Below, piece after piece: positions 34,815 to 46,975 of a stretch of 64,000 nucleotides of DNA. Numbering within the stretch: position 1 is the first letter of the stretch; the number at the start of each line of letters is the position of its first letter. Both the position numbers and the translations under genes were made by a program. Under the pieces are notes generated by a model. That model did not search any database. It was not told the origin of the DNA and saw nothing but the letters and a program-made list of their open reading frames with translations. The stretch lies in contig NC_081415.1 in the NCBI RefSeq assembly GCF_030272615.1, positions 605,563,137 through 605,627,136 of the forward strand. The letters run 5' to 3'. Source of the stretch: Cryptomeria japonica (taxonomy: Eukaryota; Streptophyta; Pinopsida; Cupressales; Cupressaceae).

Positions 34815-36020
34815 TCATAAAGTGAAAATATATTCCTCAGTGATGATATTAACCATGCAAGAGGGACCAATAAGGGCACCACAAAAAGGTATATCCTTAA
34901 CCTTCCCAACTACGTATAAAGGGCCATTGGGTGCTCTAATGGTCTCACTAGGCTCAAATGTAATACAAGGATCCTTAGGCATATCTTGTTTTTCTACCAT
35001 ATTAACCAAGTTCGGAGCCATAGAGGTGAATTCTTTAGAAGAGAAATAATAAGGCACAATCTCAATAATGTTAGAGGTATGAGAAGGCAAGGGATCAGTG
35101 AAAATCTTAAGATTTTGATTAGGAGGAGCTACTAATTTATTCCCTTTTTCATTCACACCTGCCACAGATACAATATTACTATCAATCAAAGATTTAATCT
35201 TATTTTTTAATGCGAAACATTTCTCAGTATCGTGACCAAGTTGACGATGAAATTGGCAAAATGAATTGTTATCAAAATAAGGGGATGCAAGCTTAGAAGG
35301 ATCAACTGGTTGTATAGGAAGTTTGATAATATTTCTTTGTAACAACTAAGACATAATACTATGTAAAGATTCATTCAAAGAAGTAAATTGTCTTTCTCTT
35401 TGGAAAAATTTAGAAATAGAAGGCACACCTGTTGTAGCATTCACATTGTTGTTGTTGATTGTATAATTGAACTTGATGAATTTTTTTGTTGGTTTGAACT
35501 TCACAAATAGTTGTTGAACACTCTACCCCTTATCACTCAAATCCATAGGAGTGGATTACTCCATTTGACTCACAACTAGTTGATAATTGTGGAGTGTTGC
35601 GCCCAACTATGGAAAGGAAGTAAACTTAGACAAAAGAAGCTTTTCCCTAATATATTTTTGTAAATTAGAAATGAAAATTCTTCGAATATCATTATCAGGT
35701 ACATGAAAAGAAATTTGAGTACACAAATTCTTATATCTACCAATGAAATCAAACACTTTTTCTGTAACACCTTGTTTACAATGCCTTAAATCAGTCAAAG
35801 TGATTTTAGGACCAATGTTGTTTCCAAATTATTGGATGAAAGCATTTGCCAATTGTTAAAAGGAAGTGATAGAATAAGAAGGCAAATAGAAATATCATTG
35901 TAAATCCTTATCTCTTAGTGTTCTTGTAAACAATTTTGCAAGCAATCTTTGATCATAAGCAAAATCAGTACACAAGGTTTCAAATGTTTTAACTTTTTGG
36001 CATTATTCATTGTAGAGCAG
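34815..36020 (-). pseudogene. Element G gag
   Basis: On the minus strand, gag-core fragments (CTDFAYDQRLLAKLFTRTLR, then LTDLRHCKQGVTEKVFDFIG and HVPDNDIRRIFISNLQKYI) are followed by a 176-codon open stretch (35345-34815). That stretch holds the knuckle variant CQFHRQLGHDTEKC (C-x2-H-x4-H-x4-C), the form also seen in element J. Downstream it runs toward the protease (PNGPLYVVGKVKDIPFCGAL). Stops interrupt the N-terminal half. Copia F separates gag from the 5' LTR. Confidence 0.7.
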
Positions 36021-36044
36021 CCCACATATTAGCCATCATGCCTG

Positions 36045-37129
36045 TGTTGGTATTATGGATGTGTTGCATTAGTTTTGTCATTGATGTCAACACTTATCTT
36101 TCTGGACATCTATGGTTATTTTGAACTGACACATTATGTTCACCAACAAGTTCAATGACTTATGCAAAGTCACCACCATATTGTTCACCGACAAGTTATA
36201 TTGTTCATTAGCACTAATGATGACTTGTTATCATTTGGAGATCACTTGGTTATGTCAAAGACATGGTTTGGATACTTGGTTTTGGTATTCTAGTTAATGG
36301 TCTAATCAGGTTGACATATTTGTTGTTACCGGTAAATTGGTCTAGGTTATGGACCGGTATGAATTATCTATTCCAGATTAGCATGACACATTATGGAGAT
36401 AATTTATTGATTGGATATTGTTGTAAATGTATTGAGCCGACATGTTGCATTGCATCTTGACTTATTTGTAATCGATTTAATTGTAATATTCTTAGTGAGC
36501 TGACCTACACATTTGGTCTTAGGTTTTGGTATATATGTAAGATCTCATTTGTCAGATGACATGTGATGGCATATGGTATGTAAGGTTATGGTATTATAAC
36601 ATGGTATGTATGAATATTGAAGATCATATGAGCAGACCATAGAGAAGGTTCAAGGAAGGTTTGAAGGTGATTATTAGAGCTTAATCAGTACAAAATCCAA
36701 CATTCGAGATGCTATTTTGAGTAGTACATTATTCTAGGATTTAACCATCCTACTGTAGTCATTACGACTCTCATTTGAGCAGTGTGCTCTAGGTAGTTGG
36801 CCTTTCTGCATGTGCAGACCCCATTTGTATAGACATACTATATAAAGTACTATCAACTGATTGTGGGTAAGGTTTCCCATTGTGGTTTTTCCCCTTACAG
36901 GGTTTCCACTTTAAAATCTTTGTGTTATGAGTTGTGGATGTTGTTTCTCTTTCTGTTTTATCCATTAAGTTTCATGGGTATTAATACTAACTGCTAATCT
37001 GTCAACCGACATTAAGTTTGGTTTACTAGTATTAAGTATCATGTTTGATTAAGTTATATTTGGGTTGAAATTAATAGATAATTGATTCACCACCCCCCCC
37101 CCCTCCCAGTTGCCTCCCAGGTCTTAATA
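36045..37129 (+). repeat. Element F 5' LTR
   Basis: It is 1085 bp, TGTTGGTATTATGGATGTG to TCTTAATA, with a poly-C tract near 37091-37105 and a TATA-like TATATATG near 36530. It carries TCATTGATGTCAACACTTAT like the other family members. Confidence 0.9.
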
Positions 37130-37131
37130 AT

Positions 37132-37143
37132 TGGTATCAGAGC
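37132..37143 (+). promoter_or_regulatory. Element F primer binding site
   Basis: TGGTATCAGAGC, an exact initiator-Met type site, two bases after the LTR. Confidence 0.9.
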
Positions 37144-37186
37144 CTAGTCCTCTTTTTACAAAAGTCTAATAGCTTGAGGAGATTCT

Positions 37187-38293
37187 ATGGCAACAAAATT
37201 TTTTAGGAAGGACAATTTGAAACTTGATGGAACTAACTATGGTATATGGAAGATCAGAATGGAGACACATCTAAATTGCATTGGAAGAGACATATGAGAA
37301 GTTAGAAAGAATGGCTATGTTGGTCCTACACTGAATCAACCTAATCCACCAATGTTGGGTAAGGATCAAGAGAATGATTGCAAAGCAAGAGAAGCACTTT
37401 TGAGTGCATTGTTAGATCAACAAATCATGGGAGTATCAAACCAATCTACTACTAAAGCTATTTGGGATAAATTGGAGACATTGAATGAAGGAGATACCAC
37501 TATTAAAATTTCTAAACTGGAATGCTTCTGGGTCAGGTATGAAAATTTGAAAATGGAAGAAGATGAAAGAATTTCAGCTTTTATGGAAAGGGTTAATGTT
37601 TTTGGGAATACAATGTTGTGGAGGATCCTAATTGAAGATGAAATTGTTTCTAAAGTTTTAAGAGCTTTTCCACCAGCATATAAAATGAAATTAACTGCTA
37701 TTAATGAGTTGAGAACAATGCCTAATACATCGGTATCTAGAGATACCTTGGTTGGAGAACTTTCAGCATTTGAGCTTGAGGAATTTGGTCTTGTTTCTAC
37801 AATTAAAATAGATTTTTCCTTCAAAGCATCATCATCTACATAATCATCATCATCATCATCTGAAAAATCTGATTGGAAAGCAGTTTATGCAAGAGAACTT
37901 GAAGATATCATAAAGGAAAATGAAGAACTGGAAAAACTTGAAGCACTATTTGCAAGGAAAATGCCTAAAGGTCCTATTGGAAGTAAGTATGAAGGTAAAG
38001 CACCATTTAAATGTTTTAACTGCAATAAAGTTGGTCATATAGAATCTAGATGTCCTGATAGACATCCAAGATTGAGAGAGGAGGCTAAAAGGACATATAA
38101 GCCTAACCCTGAATATCAGAGACACAGATTTAAGAAGACCATAGATAAATCATGTTACTATGTTGATGAAGGAGTTAATGATGATTCTAATGAAGAACTG
38201 ATAGACAATGGATGGGCTTTTATTGCAATAAAAGAAGATCAACCAACACCTACTGTTCCACCGGTAGAGCAGGCATTGGCAGCTAAAATTTAA
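37187..38293 (+). pseudogene. Element F copia gag
   Basis: ATG 37187 opens MATKFFRKDNLKLDGTNYG, so this copy has Gly at codon 15 where E has a stop. Stops occur near 37297, 37841 and 38291. Between them the frame is well kept: DKLETLNEGDTTIKISKLEC, MEEDERISAFMERVN, a poly-Ser linker, the CCHC knuckle CFNCNKVGHIESRC (about 38012-38053), CYYVDEGVNDDSNEE and IAIKEDQPTPTV. Around 37605-37630 the usual EIVLGIQ segment reads VFGNTMLWRIL, suggesting a pair of compensating indels. Confidence 0.85.
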
Positions 38294-39605
38294 GAAAAAG
38301 ATGAATGGATTATAGATTACAGATGTTCACATCATATGACTAGTGATAAAAATAAATTCTTCTTTTTAGGAATACAATGGAGGTCTAGTAAGATTTGACG
38401 ATGATAAAGCTTGTTTGATCAAAGGAAAAGGCACTATATCTTTTGATGGTAATCACAATACTAACAACATTTACTATGTTGAAGGTTTGAAGCATAATCT
38501 TTTGAGTGTTGGTCAATTAGTTGAAAAGGGATTTTAGTTACAATTCAAGAATGGTAAATGCAAAATCATGAATAGAACTGGATTGGAGATTGCAACTGGT
38601 AATCAGACTAGAGGTAATATCTTTCATTTGAATAATAGTGATAAGACATGCTTGATTGCATATATTGATGAAAGTTGGTTATGACATAAGAGACTTTATC
38701 ATGTGAATTTTGATTGCATTGTAAAGATCAGTTCAACTAAGGCAGTAAGGGATTTACCTAAGATTGTAAAACCTCATAACTCGATATGTAAGGAATGTCA
38801 AATGGGAAAGCAAGTTAGAACAACTTTTAAGAGTATTTCTAAGAAATCCAATAATGTTCTTGATTTAATTCATACTGACTTGTGTGGTCTGGAAAGAACA
38901 AGAAGTCTATAGGGAGATAGATACTTTATGCTAATTATTGATGATTATTCTAGAATGTGTTGGGTTACTTTTCTAAGGGAGAAGTCAGAAGCTTTTGGAA
39001 AATTCAAGTTATTCAAGGCAATGGTAGAGAATGAAACCAGTAAGAAAATCAAATGTTTAAGATCAAATCAAGGAGGAGAATTTACATCTAAGGAGTTTAA
39101 TACATCTCGTGAAGTGAATGGAATCAAAAGACAACTATCAGCACCTCGGACACCTTAGTAGAATGGAATTGTGGAAAGGAAGAACATAACTATTCTAGAT
39201 GTAGCTAGAAGTATGATATTGGAAGCAAATGTACCTCATGTGTAATGGAGAGAAGCAGTGAATACAATGGTTTACACTTTCAATAGAGTTCACATCAAAA
39301 GTGAAATTGGTAAGACCCCTTATGAACTATGGTTTGGTAATATTCCTACTCTTAAATACTTTAGAATATTTAGAAGAAAATGTTATATTAGGAGAGATGA
39401 GTATGTTGGTAAATTTGATCCTAAAAGTGATGAAGAAATATTTCTTGGTTATTCATCTAAAAGCAAGGCATATAGATGTTTTAATAAAAGATTGCAGAAG
39501 ATAATTGAGAGTGCTAATGTGAAGATAGATGAACACCTTAGAGGAAATTCAAGCTCTATAGATTCTGAACTGACAGTTGAGATGATCATAAATGAACCAA
39601 TATAG
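38294..39605 (+). pseudogene. Element F protease and integrase
   Basis: The protease site reads IIDYRCSHHM, so the Ser-Gly of D-S-G is lost. The pre-integrase part has LSVGQLVEKGF, and HVNFDCIVKIS at 38703. The zinc Cys pair is in ICKECQMGKQV. The core shows MLIIDDYSRMCWVTFLREKS (38928), then RSNQGGEFTSKEF, where the second catalytic Asp (R-S-D-x-G-G) reads Asn. NGIVERKNITILDVA carries the Glu region. It then continues TPYELWFGN and EIFLGYSSKSKAYRC. Stops near 39158 and 39243 add to the loss of key residues. Confidence 0.85.
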
Positions 39606-39749
39606 AGTGCACTGGTACAAAATGTGGATCCAGTCACATCGACATCCTTAGAGAATTCCATAGTGACTCAAGAACAGAAGCAAGTGAACAAACCCAGGTA
39701 TGTAAGAATGAATCACTTTGAAAGTTAGATAATTGGGAATAATTATAAA

Positions 39750-41340
39750 GGTGTTATGACAAGAGGAAGACTAGAAAATGAAGAGGTATGTTTAATTTCT
39801 CAAATTGAACCAACATCTGTTATTGAGGCATGTGAAGATAAACATTGGATTAAAGCAATGGAAGATGAATTACAACAAATTGAAAAGAATAATACATGGA
39901 CATTGGTTCCCTAGCCTAAAGACAAAAATATAATTGGAACTAAATGGGTATTTAGAAATAAACTTAATGAAGATGGTAAGGTAATTAGAAACAAAGAAAG
40001 ATTAGTGTGTAAAGGATATTCACAGAAAGAGGGAATTGACTATAATGAAACCTTTGCACTGGTAGCTAGAATTGAGGCAGTCAGATTATTTCTTGCATTT
40101 GCAGCACATAAGAACTATAAAGTATATCAGATGGATGTAAAAAGTGCATTTATGAATGGTGATCTTGAAGAGGAAGTTTACATTGAACAACCCGATGGAT
40201 TTTCATTGACAAATAATGAAGATATGGTTTGCAGATTAAGGAAAGTTTTGTATGGATTGAAGAAAGCTCCTAGAGCTTGGTATGCTAGATTGGAAAAATA
40301 TAATTTGAAGCTTGGTTACACTAAAGGTAATGTTGACAACAACTTATATTTCAAAGTGAATAATGATGACATCTTGGTTATTTAAGTTTTTGTTGATGAT
40401 ATCATTTTTGGAGGAGAAGATGGATTGTGTAAAGACTTTACTAATAATATGCAGGAAGAATTTGAAATGTCTATGATTGGGGAGATAAAATTCTTTTTAG
40501 GATTGCAGATTTCATAGACTAATTAAGATATATTCATATGTCAAACAAAATACTTGAAGGAACTACTGAAGAAATTTGGTATAGAAAACTCTAAACTGGT
40601 AAGTACTCCTATGACTACAACTAATAACTTGACATTGAAGGATAATTCAATTCCTGTTAATCCGACAAGATATAAATCTATGATTGGAGGTTTACTATAT
40701 TTGACACAAACAAGACTTGATATAATGAATGCAGTATGTATTATTTCAAGATTTTAGAATAATCCTAAAGAAAATCATGAATCAGCAGTGAAAAGGATTT
40801 TCCGGTATCTACAAGGCACAACAAATCTTGGTTTATGGTATCCTAAAGATGAAAATTTTGATTTATGTGCATACACTGATGCAAATTAGGTAGGAGATGT
40901 AAATGACAGAAAGAGCACCAATGGCAGAGCATTCTTTCTTAGTAGCATATTGATTTCATGGTTGAGCAAGAAATAGAGTTGTGCATCATTATCAACAACA
41001 ATATTAGAATATGTTGCAACAACAACTAATTGTACTCAGGTATTATGGATTAAGCAAATGTTGAAAGACATAAAGGTAAAATGCAAAGAACCTATAATCA
41101 TTTATTGTGATAATTCAACAGCAATTGATATATCAAAAACTTGGGTATTTCACTCTAAGACCAAACATGTTTCTATCAAATATAATTTTTTGAAAGAGAA
41201 TGATGAAGCAAAAGAAGTGAGATTGGTTTATATGAATACTAAAGAATAGATTGCAGATATCTTTAATAAGCCTTTGCCTAAGGAAACCTTTGAATATCTT
41301 AGAGAGCAGCTTGGGGTAATACCCTCATTGGTAGAGACTT
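39750..41340 (+). pseudogene. Element F reverse transcriptase and RNase H
   Basis: The 126-codon open part from 40005 reads [40 protein letters not shown] and [21 protein letters not shown] stop precedes the active site VFVDDIIFGGED (about 40388-40423). The RNase H follows with LVSTPMTTTNNLTL, MIGGLLYLTQTRLDIMNAVC, CDNSTAIDISKTWVFHSKTK and HVSIKYNFLKENDEAKEVRL, ending near EYLREQLGV. Its FVDD is closer to the copia norm than E's FLDD. Several stops make it non-functional. Confidence 0.85.
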
Positions 41341-41418
41341 ATACATTTGAAGATTGGCATCAAACTGACAGAAATTAATAGAGAAACCTTTTTCCGGCTT
41401 TGATGGAGGAGAGCTACT

Positions 41419-41739
41419 TCTCAGGGGGAGTAGTTGGTTATAACAATTGGTTATTGTAATTGGTTATATGAGTTGGTTATGTGTTCTGATATTTGTATTA
41501 CTTTGGCATTTGATGTCAAAGGGGGAGAGATATCTATGGAAAAAATTTATCCTTTGGGGAGAGATTATTCTTTTGGAGAGATCATTCATTGTGGGAAAGA
41601 TATATGCTCTTTGCATTTTTGGTTTTGATTTTTGGTATTGATCTATTCTGGAGATTGTTGGTTTTTGGATTTTGGCATTCTGTTTTGGCACTTAGATGTT
41701 TTTCCATCTTGTGTTTCCATCAATGCTAAAGGGGGAGAT
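41419..41739 (+). promoter_or_regulatory. Element F polypurine tracts before the 3' LTR
   Basis: Purine runs occur at about 41419 (CAGGGGGAGTAG), 41515 (AAAGGGGGAGAGATATC), 41556 (GGGGAGAGA) and 41728-41739 (AAAGGGGGAGAT). The last directly precedes the LTR. Positions and sequences parallel those in element E. Confidence 0.75.
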
Positions 41740-42797
41740 TGTTGGTATTATGGATGTGTTGCATTAGTTTTTTCATTGATGTCAACACTCATCCTTCTAG
41801 AGATCTATGGTTATGTTGAACTGACACATTGTGTTCACCAGCAAGTTCAGTGACTTATGCATAGTCACCGCTATATTGTTCATCGACACCGATGATGACT
41901 TGTTATCATCTAGAGATCACTTGGTTATATCAAAGACATGGTTTGGATACTTGGTTTTGGTATTTTGGTTAATGGTCTAATCGGGTTGACATATTTGTTG
42001 TTATTGGTAAATTGGTCTAGGTTATGGACCAGTATGCATTATCTATTCTAGATCAGCACGACACGTTATGGAGATGATTTATTGATTGGATATTGTTTTA
42101 AATGTATTGAGCCAACATGATGCATCACATCTTGACTTATTTGTAATTGATTTAATTGTAATATTCTTAGTGAGCCAACCTACACATTTGGTCTTAGGTT
42201 TTGGTATATATGTAAGATCTCATTTTTGAGATGACATGTGATGACATATGCTATATAAGGTTATGGTATTATAACATGGTATGTGTGAATATTGAAGATC
42301 ATATGAGCAGACCATAGAGAAGGTTCAAGGAAGGTTTGAAGGTGATTATTAGAGCTTAACCGCTACTGAATCTAGCATTTGAGATACTATGTTGAGAAGT
42401 ACATTATTCTAGGATTTAATTATCCAATTATAGTCATTGCAACTCTCATTTGAGCAGTGTTCTCTAGGTGGTTGGTGTTTCTGCATGTGCAGACCCTAGT
42501 TGTATATACATACTATCTGTAGGAGTATCATCTGATTGTGGGTAAGGTTTCCCACCATGGTTTTTCCCCTTATAGGGTTTCCACATTAAAATCTTTGTGT
42601 TATGAGTTGTGGATGTTGTTTCTCTTTCTGTTTTATGGATTAAGTTTCATGGGTATTAATACTAGCTGCTAATCTATCAACTGACATTAAGTTTGGTTTA
42701 CCGGTATTAAGTATCATGTTTGATTAAGTTATATTTGGGTTGAAATTAATAGATAATTGACTCACCCCCCCTCTCAGTTGCCTCCTGGGTCCTAACA
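41740..42797 (+). repeat. Element F 3' LTR
   Basis: It is 1058 bp, from TGTTGGTATTATGGATGTG to GGGTCCTAACA, keeping the canonical CA end. It matches the 5' LTR with scattered substitutions and small indels, including a shorter poly-C tract near 42766. Confidence 0.9.
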
Positions 42798-42981
42798 GCC
42801 TTAATGCCGACCTGAGCGACCTACAAGGATGGAGATCCTACTCTAGTCCGTACTCGTCGTCCAACCACTCGACAAGGTGAGTTGAACTTCCATTGACACT
42901 CTATTGATTTGAAAACTATGCAATTTTGTTCAAAGGAAAGCATGCAAGATGTCGGGTTCACCAAAACGAACATCACCAAAA

Positions 42982-43798
42982 TGTAATGGTGGGTGAAAAA
43001 TGTGTGAATGAGAGATGAAGAGGAAAACTACCCTTTCCCTCCAAGTAGAGATGAGAGTTTCGCTATGGATTTCCCTTCAAACACTTTTCATGTATTATAT
43101 TGGAAGAGAAGAGGAAAATTCACTAGATTCCATCTCCAAAGAAGAAGATAGAATTCTGAGTGAAATGGGAATGATAAGCTAATCCCCTTTTCCTATTTGA
43201 AATGAAAAAGATTGATTGAATTATGTAGTGCAAAAGTGACAAAGAACTGATTATAACTTGAGATTGGAGTATGGGATGAAGCTATGCACCTGGATCTAGT
43301 AGTAATATGTTGAGAAAAAGTCGCCCTACAAATTTGAGGAAAAGTTGCCTAGACCATGGTGGGAATGTACACAATCCTCCAAAAAATCTACAAAACGAAA
43401 AGGGTTTTTTTGCCTCTGCAAATGGAGCCCGAATCTGAAAGTATAGTTGCATGCCTACAACCTACACACAAAAAAGAGATGAAAATGGGTTGGTATTGGG
43501 GGTTTTCCTTTAGGTCAAACCCTAGTTTTAGAATTAACCAAGTAATGAAAGAAAGTACTTGCAAGTAGATGTAAATGAAAGACTAAAATGTAAATCACCT
43601 CAAGGGAGGTTGTGATAGCAATATTGATAGAAATGCTTGTGTGGAAGTGAATGTTGGAATCAATCTCCTCTTCAATAGTTGAATCCTTGTCTTGAATGCA
43701 ACACCTAGCCTTGAAGGGAGACTTGAGAATGCTCAATGCTAGAAAGGAATGCTTGAATGCCTGAATGCTCTTGAATGCTTGATCTTATGTAAACTTCT
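42982..43798 (-). repeat. Element G 5' LTR, outer part cut by element I
   Basis: On the plus strand it starts TGTAATGGTGGGTGAAAAATG, the same as at 24806. It follows the 3' LTR up to ATGTAAACTTC at about 43797 and then changes abruptly to TGTAGTACCCC. About 360-390 bp of the LTR known from the left copy (32385-32761) are missing. They should reappear at the far end of element I, outside the window. Confidence 0.8.
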
Positions 43799-44465
43799 TG
43801 TAGTACCCCTACTCGTTTGAACTTACTAGACTCATATTTATTATTGTTTACTTTCACTAGATACATTACCATGATGTGTTATTCAGACTTATATGACATT
43901 ATTTCATGCTTTATCTGGATATGAGATGCATAATATATTTGCAGTATTTTAGTACTTGTGGTTTATGGTATTTTATGGATTATTGCAATGTACTAACACT
44001 TTACTTTATCTATGCAATGTGAAATTATATGTTGAGTGTCTGCGAGTGTATTGGATGCAAGGGGACGATTTTCCTTCACTCATTCCGGTGAGATAGGGAA
44101 TTTCGCGATTCTCCTTCATCGGTGTGTATGTCATGTTATCTATATTGTATATATGCATGTGTGGTTTGGTGATGCAGGATTTTGTAGGTACAAGTACTGG
44201 GTAGGTACAGGGTATCATCTCCACTTGGCTTCACAAGACTGAGCGTGCCTTATATTGTCTGATGGAAGTGGAGGAGGTAGTAGTTGACCCTATTTTACTT
44301 AGTTGCACTCTTGTGAGTGTTGTCAGTTGGTCATCCTGTCAATTTTTTCGGCCTTCATGTATTGTCGTTTGACTTTTTCTGACTATTTGCTTGGGGTTTG
44401 TTCAGTTTGTGTGTTTTAGTAGATTTAATTAATTAATTAAATTTATGGAGTTATCTCATAGTTGG

Positions 44466-45253
44466 TGTAGACACCTAAAATTGTCTAGTCTAAATAAATA
44501 AATATTTTATTTATTTAATTATCTAAGCCTAATTCTTCTATTAATTAAATAAATCCTTATTTATTTAATTAATTCATTTATCCTCTTCTAGCCTTATTTC
44601 TCATTTAAATAAATACATTTATTTATTTAAATTATCCCTTTCCTAAATTAAATATATATCTTATTTATTTAATTGATCCCACTTCTTCTATTAATTAAAT
44701 AAATCTTTATTTATTTAATTAATTCATTATCTTTTTCTACACATGACACATGTCATTCATCTCTTAATTCCTACACTACCTACCTCTCTCATTATTTTGC
44801 TATTTCTTTTACCTACCCTCTAATCCTAGCCGACCTCTCTTTTTACACCTCTCAATCTTAACCCTCCATTTCTTATTGTGTCTTCTATTTAAGGAGATGC
44901 TTTCTTCATTGTCAAACCCTAATGACACATGCTAATGACTAATTTTGGAGTACTTGGCTACACTACGATCCTACTTGCAACCACATTCCATTCTTTGTTG
45001 AGCTCTTGTGCATACAAAAATCTGAGAGCAAGCATATCAAACAAGATCAATGGAGATAGGAAGAATGGAGATCAAAACCCTATTGGATATGTGATGGTAT
45101 AATCTTTATGATTTTGAGTTATTTTGCATTGTCTTAGGTTATCTTCATATGTTATGGTGGATCTTTGTTCATTGTTAGGCTAGGGTTTAGTGGTTGAATC
45201 CATTTTAGTCTTTCAATATTGTTGTTATTTGTTATCCATTTTCACCATATACA
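44466..45253 (+). repeat. Element J 5' LTR
   Basis: It starts TGTAGACACCTAAAATTG and ends CACCATATACA. The first 260 bp contain repeated AT-only palindromes such as TTAATTAAATAAAT and ATTTATTTAATTAA. It differs from the 3' LTR at five positions. Confidence 0.95.
44885..44894 (+). promoter_or_regulatory. Element J TATA-like box
   Basis: CTATTTAAGG lies in the middle of the LTR, past the AT-palindrome block. It is the best TATA candidate for gag-pol transcription. The same box is at 59880-59889 in the 3' LTR. Confidence 0.45.
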
Positions 45254-45255
45254 TT

Positions 45256-45274
45256 TTGGCACGCCCGGTGGGAC
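45256..45274 (+). promoter_or_regulatory. Element J primer-binding-site-like sequence
   Basis: TTGGCACGCCCGGTGGGAC follows the LTR after two or three T. A TGG start plus a GC-rich acceptor-like sequence fits a tRNA 3' end. It is not the initiator-Met type seen in the copia elements. I did not identify the tRNA. Confidence 0.6.
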
Positions 45275-45367
45275 TCTTGTCCCTTTGCATTTAACATTTT
45301 TGTTGCAGATTTTGCATTTTTGAAGTTGCAGATCGGACGATTTCGACGACATTTTAGGTTTTTTTCT

Positions 45368-45623
45368 GCGTCTGCGAGTGTTCGGATCGCGTTTTTGTGT
45401 TTCAGAAGCGTCTGTGATGTCATGAATCGCGCCTGTGTTTTTGCCAGATTTTTATTTTTGCAGGTTTCTAGAATCGCGTCTGAGAATTTTAACTGCGTCT
45501 GTGACTGATCTTATCGCGTCTGCGTTAGGGAGAGGCGTTTGTGGTCTCTGATCGCATATGTGAACTACAGAACCGCGTTTGTGTAGTTCAGACGCATCTG
45601 TGTCTGGTATAAAGGCGTCTGTG
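45368..45623 (+). repeat. Array 1 of GCGTCTGTG motifs (about 12 copies)
   Basis: Degenerate copies of (C)GCGTCTGTG follow each other every 15-35 bp: GCGTCTGCG, GCGTCTGTG, CGCGCCTGTG, CGCGTCTGAG, GCGTTTGTG, GCATCTGTG and others. The spacers are not conserved, so this is a motif array and not a tandem duplication. Several copies are preceded by AT (ATCGCG). Confidence 0.85.
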
Positions 45624-46826
45624 CTTTCTGTTTTGCAACTTTTTCAAGTTCCTTCGATTCAGGTTTTTGGATTTTGTACTTAGGGTTTCAAATCTGGTTT
45701 ATTTTCGGCTAACCCTTGCAGATCTAGCTAACCTGATTGTGTGCAGCTTGCTTTGGAGGCTAAATATGTTTTGTTGAAGGCCCCTTTTTACAAAGTCTTT
45801 TTGGGTTTTTTAAAATTTACCTAACTTGTGTGCTTGCAGGAAGGGGTTATCATTTGAAACAACCCAAACTACTAACAATTTTGTTGCAGGGCCTTAGCTA
45901 GGGTTTTGTAATTTTTATTGTGTGCCTTGTTTCATAGCTTAGCAAACACTTCAATTGGTGCACTAAAATTGAATCATTGTCTTTTGTGTCTTGAGCAATA
46001 GGCTCTTTTTGTTTACTCTTTAGAGGGCCTGTCTTCCCGTGTGGTCATTAGGACTACTAGTGAGAAAAGAACGACCCAAGTGGTAGCGAGGAAAACCCAC
46101 CTCATCCAAACCACTATAATCAAATGTATTCATGGTGAAAACTATGGATAACGTGTGCTGATTAGTTCATACCGACACTATGTCTCCCCATAAACCCGTT
46201 TGATCAAATTTATTTGATCATTTGTAGGGCGTAACCCCTACCGGCTGGGAGCCTTCTGTATTTATAGAGCTGAAAGTGCCGCATGTATGGCCACACGAGC
46301 GGATGCCCTTACTAGCACCTCTTTGTTTTAGATGCCCAAATCCTTCTAGTTGTTGAGGCAGGAGGTCGGACCTCTGGTAGCGGTCCACACACATACGGTT
46401 CTTAGTAGAGATACAAAGTTCGCCATGGGGAGTTTTCATGGGGACTGATGCTTGGCTGACCCGAGAAGTGAGTGCCGAGGGTGGAGCCAGTGAGGTCAAG
46501 CATCTAAGTATCTGCTCTGAATAGCATAGCCTCGGGGGTAAAACCCTATGTGGGATCAACAACTATTGTCTTGGCCAGCCCTAAGATTTGTGCTTGTCTT
46601 ATGCTAAACACTCAAACATTCAAGACAAAACAACAAAACATTGTGTCTTCAAGTGTATGCAAAAACTTTTTACATCAAACAACACACTTTTTGGAGTCTA
46701 AACAGTCTGCAAACATTGAGTCATCAACACTGTGTCCTCTTGTCACGAAAAACAGTCGAAAAATCAGATTTGGTCACAACAAAACAACTTCATAGATAGG
46801 AAAAATTGCACTAAGGTTACAGAAAC

Positions 46827-46975
46827 GCGTCTGTGTCTGTTCAAACCGCGTCTGTGTCGGATAAGCGCGTCTGTGAAGTACAGAATAGTGTCTGTGTTTT
46901 TAACAGCGTCTGCGTCAAATAGAGTAGCGTCTGTGTCTTAAAACCGCGTCTGTGAAGTATACAGAGGCGTCTGTG
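46827..46975 (+). repeat. Array 2 of GCGTCTGTG motifs (8 copies)
   Basis: Eight copies lie in 149 bp, most of them exact GCGTCTGTG (first at 46827, last at 46967), spaced 16-23 bp, many followed by T or AAG. This array is tighter and less degenerate than array 1. Confidence 0.9.

Larger units (their letters stand above)
36045..42797 (+). mobile_element. Element F: full-length Ty1/copia, near-TSD GCCTG/GCCTT
   Basis: 6753 bp, with a 1085-bp 5' LTR, primer site, gag-pol, polypurine tracts and a 1058-bp 3' LTR. The flanks are GCCTG (36040-36044) and GCCTT (42798-42802), four of five bases equal. It is the same family as D and E, with about the same level of coding decay. It sits in element G between the 5' LTR and gag. 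Confidence 0.9.
24806..43798 (-). mobile_element. Element G: gag-protease gypsy-type element, minus strand, holding copia E and F
   Basis: Its 3' LTR (24806-24881 plus 31680-32761) is split by element E. Its 5' LTR (42982-43798) is cut on the outside by element I. Between them, on the minus strand, are gag, a protease-like region, a Pro-rich region and a conserved C-terminal tail, but no RT, RNase H or integrase. It is therefore non-autonomous. Element F is inserted between the 5' LTR and gag. Next to the 3' LTR the minus strand reads CTCTAAAGTGGGGGCTAAA, a polypurine tract followed by TGTAG. Element H at 61083-63988 is a relative in plus orientation. Confidence 0.75.

Noticed and set aside
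43799-44465. Continuation of element G's LTR
   Set aside because: The left copy of the LTR has a different sequence after ATGTAAACTTC, and the new sequence begins with TGTAGTACCCC, an LTR-like start.
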